Positions 24,557-32,543 of a DNA stretch of 42,142 bases are shown one piece after another. The notes below the pieces were generated by a model. The model searched no databases and was not told the origin of the DNA. It saw only the letters and a program-made list of their open reading frames with translations. Source of the stretch: Deltaproteobacteria bacterium (GTDB taxonomy: Bacteria; Myxococcota_A; UBA9160; UBA4427); contig PAQX01000038.1 of NCBI GenBank assembly GCA_002709835.1, forward strand, positions 6,542-48,683, read 5' to 3'. Both the position numbers and the translations under genes were made by a program. The first letter of the stretch is position 1. Every line of letters starts with the position of its first letter.

Positions 24557-25369
24557 CTACTTCTTCGCGAGTTCGCTCTTCATCTGGGACAGGTCGGAAA
24601 GGATGGGGTAGCCGGTCTGCGTGATCGCATTGCCGTGGCCCGTGTGATGGATGTCGAAGACCGCCTGCAAGGCCGTGTAGTACCCCTGGACGTCCAGGGT
24701 CTGGTTCACCGCCCGCTTCGCCTGGGCGAGCCCAAAAGAATCGCGGGTCGCGATCTGGTTTGCGAGCGCGTCGGTTCGCTCCCATAGCTCGTCGCGCGGC
24801 ACGACCTCGCGCACGAGGCCGATCTGGAAAGCTTCCTCTGCGTCGAACACGCGCCCCGTGAAGAGCATGTCCTTCGCGCGCCGCGCCCCCATCTCCCACG
24901 TATGACCGTGGTACTCGACACCGCCGATGGCCATCAGAACGACCGGATCGGAGAACTGCACGTCCTCGGCCGCGACGAGAATGTCGAGGGGGAAGATCAG
25001 ATTGAGCGCCCCGGCGATCGCCTTGCCCTGGATCGCGCCGATCGTCGGCTTGGGAATGTTCCGCCAGTACCAGGAATAGCCGAGGTACTTCTTCGCTTCC
25101 CATCGGTAGAGCTTGTCGAGATGATACTTGCCGTCGGGGCCGAAACGGTCGGTTTTCCCGTCACCGCCGCCACTCATGTCGTGCCCTGCAGAGAAGTGCT
25201 TGCCTTCGGCGCGCAGCACGATCACCCGGACCTCGTCATCCGCTTCGGCGCGCAGAAAACACTCGTGAAGCTCGTCGAGCATCTGCTCGTTCTGGGCGTT
25301 CGCCTTGTCGGCGCGGGTCAGCGTGATCGTCGCCACCCGTTCCTTCGTCGCGTAGTCGACGTGGGCCAT
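24557..25369 (-). CDS. Crotonase-fold protein lacking both canonical catalytic glutamates
   Basis: A 270-residue member of the enoyl-CoA hydratase superfamily. The CoA/oxyanion segments GKHFSAGHDMSGGG and AIQGKAIAGALNLIF are present, but the Glu144-equivalent is Asn (GALNL) and the Glu164 region reads FSDPVVLMAIGG with no Glu. A 30-residue insert (FGPDGKYHLDKLYRWEAKKY) follows the first segment. AAGGAGG precedes the ATG. Loss of both acids suggests an isomerase, lyase or thioesterase-like reaction rather than plain hydration. Second gene of the operon, after the DUF35-thiolase. Confidence 0.88.
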   Translation of the reverse strand: MAHVDYATKERVATITLTRADKANAQNEQMLDELHECFLRAEADDEVRVIVLRAEGKHFSAGHDMSGGGDGKTDRFGPDGKYHLDKLYRWEAKKYLGYSWYWRNIPKPTIGAIQGKAIAGALNLIFPLDILVAAEDVQFSDPVVLMAIGGVEYHGHTWEMGARRAKDMLFTGRVFDAEEAFQIGLVREVVPRDELWERTDALANQIATRDSFGLAQAKRAVNQTLDVQGYYTALQAVFDIHHTGHGNAITQTGYPILSDLSQMKSELAKK

Positions 25370-25404
25370 CTCGTTCCCTCCTTCTGCTCGCGCGTCGGTC
25401 GCGC

Positions 25405-27051
25405 CTAGTTCTTACGAAGCATCACGGCGCCCCCCGGATGCCCGCCCCCGGTCGTCACGAGCGCCGTCTTTGCGTCGGCGACCTGCCGCCCTCCCGCCTC
25501 TCCGCGCAGCTGCAACACGGCTTCGTGGAAGAAGCCGTAGCCGTGGAGACGCCCGGCAGAGAGCTGACCGCCGTGGGGGTTCAGAACGAAGTCGCCGCCC
25601 TCGCGGATGCGGGCTCCTCCGTCGATGTAGTCACCGCCCTCGCCGAGCTTGCAGAAGCCGAGGGACTCGATCCACGAAAGACAGTTGAAGCTAAAGCCGT
25701 CATAGAGACAGGCGATGTCGACGTCGGACGGGCCGAGGTCGGTGCGCGACCAGAGATGGCGCGCCGGCCCCTCGACCAGCGGCTCGTGAAGCAGCGTCCC
25801 CTGATCCCAGGAGAAGCGTTCGGCCAGATGGGTTCCCACCGCCTCGACCCGGACGGCGGGATGAGGCCGATCCTCGGCCGTCTCGACGGCGGAGACGATC
25901 AGCGCGACCGCACCATCGCAGGGCACGTCACAGTCGTAGAGGCCGAAGGGCGTCGTGATCATCCGTGCCCCGAGGTAGCCGTCGAGGTCCATCGCGTCCT
26001 GATAGATCGCGGCCGGGTTCCTCGCTGCATGGGCGCGCGCGGTCATCGGGATCCATCCGAGCTGCGCGCGGGTCATCCCGAATCGGTGCATGTAATGGTT
26101 GGCCTGCATCCCGATCCAGGTCGCCGCCGACATCGCGCCGTAGGGCAGCCGCCACTCCATCTCACCTGAAACGCGCGGCCCCGCCTTGATCCCCGCCGCC
26201 GACTTGTGTTTCGCACGGAGTGCGAAGCTCGTCTCCCAGACGGTTCGAAAGCAGAGGACGTGACGGCAGACGCCCGCGGCCACCGCCATCATCGCGTTCG
26301 TCACGGAACCGCCCTGCCCCGCCTGCTCCACGCCGCCGCCGAACCAGACCGGGCGAATATCCAGAGCCTCCATGACCGCCGGAACGCCACCTTCTCCCAT
26401 TCCGTTGCCCACGCCGGAGCCCGGATAGGTCGAGAGTCCATCGATGTCCTCGATCCGAAGGCCGGCGTCTTCGATCGCGGCCCGACAGGCGTCGACGGTC
26501 AGAGAGAGCGGGTTGCGACCGAGCCGTCGGCCGATTTCCGACATTCCGAGGCCGGTGATCGCGACCTTGTCTTCGTACTTGTCTCCGCTCGCCCGCGGCG
26601 GCGCGGGCGCCACTTGGGGTTCGGGCCACGTATCGCGTTCGTCGTCGGCCTCCCCAGAAAGACGAAAGACGGGAAGCCAGACGTCCTCGTGTTCTTCGAA
26701 ATCGACTTCTACGCGCGTGCCTATACCGACGTCGTCGGGCTTCGCGTCGACGACCAGGCTCGTCAGGCGCGCGAGCGGGTCTTCGTCGAGAGCGACGATC
26801 ACGAGCACGTAGGGCACGGGCATCGTCGGCAGCCATTGCTGATGATTGACGGTCAAGCCGACGACCGTCCCCTTGCCCGTGAGATCGCGAACCGTCACCT
26901 CGCCCGCGCAGTATCGACAGTAGGGCTGCGGAGGGTGAATCAATCGATCGCAGGCATCGCATCCCTGCATCCGCAGCACTCCGTCCGCCCCGCTCGTCCA
27001 GAAGAACTCGTTCTCGGGCGTGAGCTGCGGAAGCGGTCTCATGGTCGGCAT
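25405..27051 (-). CDS. DUF35 zinc-ribbon/OB-fold domain fused to a thiolase-like lipid-transfer protein
   Basis: A 548-residue fusion. Residues 1-~140 form a DUF35 domain with a rubredoxin-like zinc ribbon, C31-x2-C34-x10-C45-x2-C48, then an OB fold. Residues ~160-548 form an SCP-x/Ltp2-like thiolase-fold enzyme (KVAITGLGMSEIGRRL; ACLYDGFSFNCLSWIESLGF; a C-terminal TTGGGHPGG). In actinobacterial steroid side-chain degradation the retro-aldolase Ltp2 works in complex with the DUF35 domain of ChsH2; here the two parts are one chain. The start ATG 27051 has AAGGA just upstream. It heads the operon and is divergent from the ACAD pair. Expected activity (inference): retro-aldol cleavage of a beta-hydroxyacyl-CoA. 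Confidence 0.88.
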   Translation of the reverse strand: MPTMRPLPQLTPENEFFWTSGADGVLRMQGCDACDRLIHPPQPYCRYCAGEVTVRDLTGKGTVVGLTVNHQQWLPTMPVPYVLVIVALDEDPLARLTSLVVDAKPDDVGIGTRVEVDFEEHEDVWLPVFRLSGEADDERDTWPEPQVAPAPPRASGDKYEDKVAITGLGMSEIGRRLGRNPLSLTVDACRAAIEDAGLRIEDIDGLSTYPGSGVGNGMGEGGVPAVMEALDIRPVWFGGGVEQAGQGGSVTNAMMAVAAGVCRHVLCFRTVWETSFALRAKHKSAAGIKAGPRVSGEMEWRLPYGAMSAATWIGMQANHYMHRFGMTRAQLGWIPMTARAHAARNPAAIYQDAMDLDGYLGARMITTPFGLYDCDVPCDGAVALIVSAVETAEDRPHPAVRVEAVGTHLAERFSWDQGTLLHEPLVEGPARHLWSRTDLGPSDVDIACLYDGFSFNCLSWIESLGFCKLGEGGDYIDGGARIREGGDFVLNPHGGQLSAGRLHGYGFFHEAVLQLRGEAGGRQVADAKTALVTTGGGHPGGAVMLRKN

Positions 27052-27240
27052 TCATCCTTCGTGACTGGACCCCTCCATGATACGCAGATCTGCGCGCGTC
27101 TGTCTCGCCGTTTTCGGGGTCGACCGCGCTAAGGAGGCACCTAGCGAGCCCCAGATCCCTATGCGAGAGTCGATCACGGAACCCGATACGGCGCTCGCGC
27201 GCCTGCGGCGCGAACGCGGACCGGAGGGACGCCCCGGACC
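27052..27240. promoter_or_regulatory. Divergent promoter region with two inverted repeats
   Basis: This 189-bp spacer must drive both the seven-gene minus operon and the ACAD pair. It contains a perfect 12-bp palindrome CGCAGATCTGCG (27083-27094) and CGCTA-N10-TAGCG (27127-27146). Either could be the operator of a TetR-type regulator, but no regulator gene is in the window. No clear -35/-10 boxes were identified. Confidence 0.4.
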
Positions 27241-28356
27241 ATGGATCTCGAGCTCTCCGACGAGCAGGCCGAGCTGCGCGACAACTTCCGTTCCGTCCTC
27301 GAGGATTGCTGCTCGCCAGCGCTCGTCCGCGCGGCCTACGAAGAAAGCGACGACGGCGATTCTCTCTGGCGCCAACAAGTCGAACTCGGCTGGCCGTCGC
27401 TCGCGGTTCCCGAGACCGCGGGCGGACTCGGCTATGGCTTCGTCGAAACCGCTCTTCTCGCCGAGGAGCTCGGACGCGCGGCGGCCCCGGCCACGCTTCT
27501 GGCGACCACGAGTCAGCTGACGCCCGCGCTCGTCGAAGCGGACGACGACGAAGCCCTCGCCCGCGTCGCCACGGGATCGCTCCGCGGAACCCTCGCCCTC
27601 TCCGAAAAAGGGCGCTTCGATCTAGACTCGGTCGCGACGACCGCCCGGCGGCAAGGCGAGCGCTGGACCGTGACGGGAACGAAGGACGGCGTGCTCGCCG
27701 GCGCGACGGCCGACCTCTTCGCCGTCGCGGCCCGCGATCCCGAGACCGGTTTCGTCGGCCTCTTCGCGATCGAGCAGACCGACGCCAAGGTCGAAAGGCG
27801 CCCGGGACTCGACCCCGCGCTGCTCCTTGCCGACGTCGTCTTCACTTCCTCTCCGGCGCGTCTTCTGATCGCACCGGACGCGGATGCCGAAGCGCGCATT
27901 GCCCGCATCACCGAGCCTGCGACCGTCGCCCTCGCCCTCCACATGGTCGGTGCCTGCCGAAACATCTTCGAGCAAACCCTCGCCTACGCGAAGATCCGAA
28001 AGCAGTACGACCGCGTGATCGGCTCCTTCCAGGCCCTGAAGCATCGCTTCGCCGACATGTATCTCGAAGTCGAGCGGGCTACGGCGCTGTGTTATTTCGC
28101 CGCGGTCTCGATCGCGGAAGACGACCCGGAACGAGGCGAGGTCGCCCATCTCGCCAAGGCCGCCGCCGGGGATTGTCAACGCCTCCTCGCGGAAGACGGA
28201 CTCCAGCTCCACGGCGGACTCGGCTTCACCTGGGAGCAGGACCTGCATTTCTGGCTGAAACGCGCGAAGGCCGGGGAGGTCCTCTGCGGGACGAGCGCCT
28301 GGCATCGCACGGCTCTCGCCCGGCGACTCGGCCTGGCCTCCGAGGGGGACGCATGA
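27241..28356 (+). CDS. Acyl-CoA dehydrogenase, probable non-catalytic subunit of a heteromeric ACAD
   Basis: A 371-residue ACAD-fold protein. The N-terminal helical domain (MDLELSDEQAELRDNF), a shortened middle beta domain, and the C-terminal YAKIRKQYDRVIGSFQALKH and HGGLGFTWEQDLHFWLKRA segments, which bind FAD across the dimer, are all visible. At the position where many ACADs have the catalytic Glu (AAELVG) it reads ALHMVG. Its TGA overlaps the next ATG (ATGA). Length, pairing and missing base match the alpha2beta2 ACADs known from steroid side-chain degradation (ChsE1-ChsE2 type). Confidence 0.9.
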   Translation: MDLELSDEQAELRDNFRSVLEDCCSPALVRAAYEESDDGDSLWRQQVELGWPSLAVPETAGGLGYGFVETALLAEELGRAAAPATLLATTSQLTPALVEADDDEALARVATGSLRGTLALSEKGRFDLDSVATTARRQGERWTVTGTKDGVLAGATADLFAVAARDPETGFVGLFAIEQTDAKVERRPGLDPALLLADVVFTSSPARLLIAPDADAEARIARITEPATVALALHMVGACRNIFEQTLAYAKIRKQYDRVIGSFQALKHRFADMYLEVERATALCYFAAVSIAEDDPERGEVAHLAKAAAGDCQRLLAEDGLQLHGGLGFTWEQDLHFWLKRAKAGEVLCGTSAWHRTALARRLGLASEGDA

Positions 28357-29546
28357 AGCTGCAATTCGACGACGCGACCCTCGCCTTCCGCGACGAGTTC
28401 CTCGCCTGGCTCGAGAAGAACCGACCGGCGGCCGAAGAGATGGAGACGGATCCAGCGGTCTCGAGCGCGCACGCGCCGGACTGGGCACGGCGTTGGGCAC
28501 GACGGATGTTCGACGCGGGCTGGCTCGTTCCGGGCTGGGCTCCGGAGCTAGGCGGTCGCAACGCCGGCGCCGTCGAGACCCTCGTCTATCTCGAGGCGTT
28601 GACCGAAGCCGGCGTCCCGCGAACGACGAACCCTCAGGGCCTGGGGATCATCTCCCCCTCGATCCTCGACTACGGGCGTCCGGACCAGGTCGAGGAATTC
28701 GCGATGCCGGTCCTGCGCGGGGAACTCACGGCCTGCCTCGGCATGTCCGAGCCCGACGCGGGCAGCGACCTGGCCAACCTCAAGACGGCCGCCGTCCGCG
28801 ATGGCGACGAGTGGGTCCTGAACGGCCAGAAGGTCTGGACCTCGGGCGCGGCCTATGCCGACTTCTGTTTCCTGTTCTGCCGAACGGACCCCGACGCACG
28901 CAAACACCGCGGGATCTCCATCATCCTCGTCCCCATGGACACGCCGGGCCTCGAGGTCAAGCCGCTCAAGGAGATTGTGCACCCGGACACGCCGGATCTC
29001 GCGGAGGTCTTCCTCGACGACGTGCGCGTCCCGATCGAGAATCTGGTGGGCGAGGAAAACGACGGCTGGCGGATGGCGAACGGCTCCCTCGCTCATGAGC
29101 GCAGCATGGTCTGGCTCGACTCGGTGCTCGCCATCGAGCGCTCGATGGCGGGACTGCTCGACCATGCGAAGGCCTGGATGCCGGCGCTCACGCCGGCGGA
29201 ACGCGCGCTCGCTGCGGACGACGTCGTGCGCCTCTACATCGAGACGAAGGCCCTCCGCGCTCTCGGCTACCGCGGCTTCGCGCGCTTCGTGAAGGGCGGC
29301 AACGCCCCGGAGCAGGCTTTGATGAAGGCCTACTCGAGCGAGACGAGTCGCGACCTCGCTCGCATCGCCTCCGAGTGGAACGGAACGGACGCGCTTCACA
29401 CGACGAGCGGGCGCAGCAACCGCCGTCGCGCGATCGGCGGGATCGAGGGCTACTTCAACACGTTCGGTTCGACGATTTCCGCAGGCTCGTCGGAGATCCA
29501 GCGGAACATCATCGCCGAGCGCGTGCTGGGTCTCCCGCGCGAATGA
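28353..29546 (+). CDS. Acyl-CoA dehydrogenase, probable catalytic subunit of a heteromeric ACAD
   Basis: A 397-residue ACAD. CLGMSEPDAGSDLANL (FAD/substrate region), WVLNGQKVWTSGAAYADF and the C-terminal SAGSSEIQRNIIAERVLGL are classical. The Glu in GSLAHERSMVW occupies the isovaleryl-CoA-dehydrogenase-type catalytic-base position, while the MCAD-type position is Ala (SAGSS). Translation is coupled to the preceding ACAD by ATGA. Together they would form one FAD enzyme desaturating a bulky acyl-CoA. It is convergent with the CoA-transferase (15 bp between stops). Confidence 0.92.
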   Translation: MKLQFDDATLAFRDEFLAWLEKNRPAAEEMETDPAVSSAHAPDWARRWARRMFDAGWLVPGWAPELGGRNAGAVETLVYLEALTEAGVPRTTNPQGLGIISPSILDYGRPDQVEEFAMPVLRGELTACLGMSEPDAGSDLANLKTAAVRDGDEWVLNGQKVWTSGAAYADFCFLFCRTDPDARKHRGISIILVPMDTPGLEVKPLKEIVHPDTPDLAEVFLDDVRVPIENLVGEENDGWRMANGSLAHERSMVWLDSVLAIERSMAGLLDHAKAWMPALTPAERALAADDVVRLYIETKALRALGYRGFARFVKGGNAPEQALMKAYSSETSRDLARIASEWNGTDALHTTSGRSNRRRAIGGIEGYFNTFGSTISAGSSEIQRNIIAERVLGLPRE

Positions 29547-29561
29547 CCGGACGCCGGTAGC

Positions 29562-30782
29562 TCAGGTCACGGCACCGGCGATCCGCAGCGCCAGGACCTC
29601 GTCTTCGCTGAGCCCGAGGCCCGCGAGGATCTCGTCGCCATGCTCGTTGAACTCGGGCGCGCGGCTCGTCTGGGCCGGCTCCTCGTCGAACTGGACCGGC
29701 GTCGTCACGAGTTCGAAGGGCGTCCCCGCCTTCGTCTCGGTCGCCGTCATGTAGCCGTTCGCGATTACCTGCGGGTCGTTGGGGAAGTCGAGGGTGTCCT
29801 GGACCGGAGCCCATTGTCCCTTCAAGGTCTGGAACGTCTCGTTCCACTCTGAGAAGGTCCGACTCGCGAGGACCGGCGCGATCTCCCCGATCGCCTCGGA
29901 CGTGTGCTTCGTCAGATTCTCGCTCGAGTCGAAGCGCGGGTCGCCGATCAGGTCTTCCCGACCGATGTGCTCGCAGAAGTCCGGCCAGTAATGGAAGGCC
30001 TGGAGCATCACCAACGAGATGTAGCGGTCGTCCTTCGTCCGATAGACGTGCACGAGCGGGTTGAAGCCCTGGGCCTTGCCCGGCATACCCGTCGACCAGC
30101 GATTCCCGCTCTGCTTCGAGAGCGCGATCGCCGCCGAGAGCGCCCACCCACCCGTCGCGAGCAGCGAGACATCGACGATCGGCGCATGGCCGGTGCGCTC
30201 GCGTTGGAGGAGCGCCGCACAGATCCCGCCGGCGATGGTCATGCCGCCGAGGGAGTCGCCGTAGGCGGGCGCGGGCTGACCCAGGACCCCGTCCATCTCG
30301 AGCGGCGTGACCGTCGCTGCGTTGCCGGCACGGCACCAGAAGGCGGTCATGTCGTAGCCACCGCGATTGGCGTCGGGACCGCGAGCCCCGAAGGACGTGC
30401 CACGGACGTAGACGATGTCGGGATTCTGGGCGCGGATCTCGTCGGGCGAGATCTTCAGCTTCTCAAGCACGGCCGGCAGCTTGTTCGTCAAGAAAACGTC
30501 CGCCTGACGAGCGAGCTTGTAGAGGACCTCGAGCCCTTCGGGCTTCGTCAGGTCGATCCCGATGGACTGCTTTCCTCGATTCGAGTGCTCGTTCAAGATG
30601 TGGACGTCGCCGCCGAGGCTGATGACCCCGGTCTTTCCGAGTCCGCGCATCGCGTCGCCGCGCTCGGCGTGCTCGACCTTCACGACCGTTGCGCCCCAGT
30701 CCGCGAGGACCGCCGAGGCCGCCGGCACGAAGGTGTGCTCCGCCACTTCGAGAATGGTGATCCCCTTCATCACTTCGGTCAT
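29562..30782 (-). CDS. CaiB/BaiF-type (class III) CoA-transferase
   Basis: A 406-residue CoA-transferase. GITILEVAEHTFVPAASAVL, GATVVKVEHAERGDAMRG and SIGIDLTKPEGLEVL form the typical N-terminal domain; the catalytic Asp is expected in NRGGYDMTAFWCRAG. The ATG at 30782 was chosen because AGGAGG is eight bases upstream; an in-frame GTG at 30803 is the alternative. It follows the carboxyltransferase gene after a 28-bp gap. It is a different branch from the copy at 7525-8724. Substrate unknown. Confidence 0.92.
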   Translation of the reverse strand: MTEVMKGITILEVAEHTFVPAASAVLADWGATVVKVEHAERGDAMRGLGKTGVISLGGDVHILNEHSNRGKQSIGIDLTKPEGLEVLYKLARQADVFLTNKLPAVLEKLKISPDEIRAQNPDIVYVRGTSFGARGPDANRGGYDMTAFWCRAGNAATVTPLEMDGVLGQPAPAYGDSLGGMTIAGGICAALLQRERTGHAPIVDVSLLATGGWALSAAIALSKQSGNRWSTGMPGKAQGFNPLVHVYRTKDDRYISLVMLQAFHYWPDFCEHIGREDLIGDPRFDSSENLTKHTSEAIGEIAPVLASRTFSEWNETFQTLKGQWAPVQDTLDFPNDPQVIANGYMTATETKAGTPFELVTTPVQFDEEPAQTSRAPEFNEHGDEILAGLGLSEDEVLALRIAGAVT

Positions 30783-30810
30783 CGGTCCGTCCTCCTGCGT
30801 CACGCGTTCC

Positions 30811-32334
30811 TCAGGGCATGATCCCCACCCGCGCCACCGGCTCCGGCACGGCCTGTCGCGAAGACAACGCGCGCTCGAGGCTCTCGAGCAACACGTTCCT
30901 CGTCTCCCGCGGATCGATCATCTCGTCGAAGCCGAGGGAGCTGGCCGAGGAGTACGAAGCCTCCAGCTCGACCTCCCGGAGCATGGCCGCTTCGTCCTCG
31001 TCGGACTTGCGCGATGCGCTGAGCGCGCCGGCGCCCATCGCGCCGAGCGTGACTCCGGGATAACCGAACACGGCCGACTGTCCATCGAAGCCCATCATTC
31101 CCATGACCATCGAGCCGAAGCCGTAGGCCTTGCGCAGCGTGACCTGGAGCTTCGGACCGCGATGGTTCGACTGAGCCGCAAACATGCGGGCCCCGGCCCG
31201 AAGGATGCCCTTGCGCTCCGACGCGGTGCCGGGCATCACGCCCGGATTGTCCGCGAGCATCACCAGCGGCAGATGGAAGGAGTCGGCGACGTTCACAAAA
31301 TGCGCCGCCTTTTCCGCCCCGTCGACATCGACGGAGCCGGCCATGACTTTCGGCTGGTTGGCCATGATCGCGACGGGATGCCCGCCGAGATGCGCAAGAC
31401 CGCAGACGACGGTCTTGCCGAACTTCGGCTGCACTTCGAAGAAGGACTCCCGATCGAAGACCACCTCGATCAGCTCACGGATGTCGTAGAGCTTGCGCCC
31501 GTTCCGGGGCACGATCTCGAGGGCCTCCGGGACCTCCCGCGGCTCGGTGTCGCCGGTCGCCACGTCCGGCGGATAGGACCAGGCGGAAGACGGCACGTAC
31601 CGCAGGTATCGCCGCACGAGATCGAGTGCCTCCGCGTCGTCCTTGCCGACGTTGTGGATCAGACCGCTAGCGAGCGCGACCTTGTGGCCGCCGAGTTCTT
31701 CTTTCGTCACCGTCTCGCCGAGGGATTCGCGCACAACCGGCGGCCCCGCCGTGAAGACGGCGGCATGCTTGCTCATCACTGCGAAATCCGAGACCGGCGC
31801 GACGAGCGCCCCGTGTCCTGCGGAGGATCCCAGCACCGCCGTCACGAGCGGGATCCGTCCGGAGCAGGCGAATTGCGCGATCAGGTCGACGGGCGCACGA
31901 GCGTGCGCTCCGGGCTCCGGCCGATGCCCCGCACCGTCGAGCATCATCACGAGGGGCACGCGGTCCTTCAGCGCCAACTCCGCGACGCGGTAGCGCTTCG
32001 AGTTCGAGGCGCGACCGATCGTCCCGGCCTTCACCGTGAAGTCTTCCGCCGCGACGATCACGGGACGCCCCTCGACGGCGCCGGCGCCGATCACGACGGC
32101 GTCCGCGGGCGTGTCGGCGTCCCCGGCCAGGGTCCCGATCTCGCGGAACGAACCCGGATCGAGCAAGTGATCGATCCGCGCGCGCGCGTCGAGCTTGCCC
32201 TGCCCGTGGTGCTTGGCGAGACGTTCGTCTCCGCCCATCGCGCGCGCGGCGACGCGGCGCTGTTCGAGATCCTTGAGCGTCTCCTCCCAGGCCTTCGCAT
32301 TCGCGCGTCGTTCTTCTTCGTGGCGGTCGCTCAT
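30811..32334 (-). CDS. Acyl-CoA carboxylase carboxyltransferase (beta) subunit
   Basis: A 507-residue protein with the two crotonase-like carboxyltransferase halves of the PccB/MccB/AccD5 group. The N-terminal half has HHGQGKLDARARIDHLLDPG and the FTVKAGTIGRA segment; the C-terminal half has VVCGLAHLGGHPVAIMANQP, LADNPGVMPGTASERKGIL and a C-terminal EMIDPRETRNVLLESL. It transfers carboxyl from biotin to an acyl-CoA such as propionyl- or methylcrotonyl-CoA. The biotin-carboxylase/BCCP partner is not in the window, which is unusual because they are generally adjacent. ATG 32334 has GGAG upstream. Confidence 0.9.
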   Translation of the reverse strand: MSDRHEEERRANAKAWEETLKDLEQRRVAARAMGGDERLAKHHGQGKLDARARIDHLLDPGSFREIGTLAGDADTPADAVVIGAGAVEGRPVIVAAEDFTVKAGTIGRASNSKRYRVAELALKDRVPLVMMLDGAGHRPEPGAHARAPVDLIAQFACSGRIPLVTAVLGSSAGHGALVAPVSDFAVMSKHAAVFTAGPPVVRESLGETVTKEELGGHKVALASGLIHNVGKDDAEALDLVRRYLRYVPSSAWSYPPDVATGDTEPREVPEALEIVPRNGRKLYDIRELIEVVFDRESFFEVQPKFGKTVVCGLAHLGGHPVAIMANQPKVMAGSVDVDGAEKAAHFVNVADSFHLPLVMLADNPGVMPGTASERKGILRAGARMFAAQSNHRGPKLQVTLRKAYGFGSMVMGMMGFDGQSAVFGYPGVTLGAMGAGALSASRKSDEDEAAMLREVELEASYSSASSLGFDEMIDPRETRNVLLESLERALSSRQAVPEPVARVGIMP

Positions 32335-32385
32335 CCGGGGCTCCGTACTCGTCTCGGGTTTCACGTTCGATCGTATCGCGCAGCC

Positions 32386-32398
32386 TCGCACTGTGCGA
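32386..32398. promoter_or_regulatory. Perfect palindrome in a divergent spacer
   Basis: TCGCAC-T-GTGCGA lies in the 209-bp spacer between the divergently transcribed carboxyltransferase and aldehyde dehydrogenase genes. It looks like a dyad operator. Which regulator would bind is not deducible. Confidence 0.4.
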
Positions 32399-32543
32399 AG
32401 TCGGCCTGAGTCCCTCGGAGCCTCACGAGTGATCTTCGGTATCGACCGCCTCGACGCCCCGAGGCGCGGACGGCCCGCCGTGAGCAAGCGACCTCGTTGG
32501 CCTATCCTGCGCGCGGTCGCCCCTCGTCCTGGAGATTTCTCAC

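Noticed and set aside
27306..28352. An N-terminal extension of the second ACAD running back through the first ACAD
   Set aside because: The extension is Arg-rich out-of-frame reading of the first ACAD; the ATGA overlap at 28353 gives the natural start.
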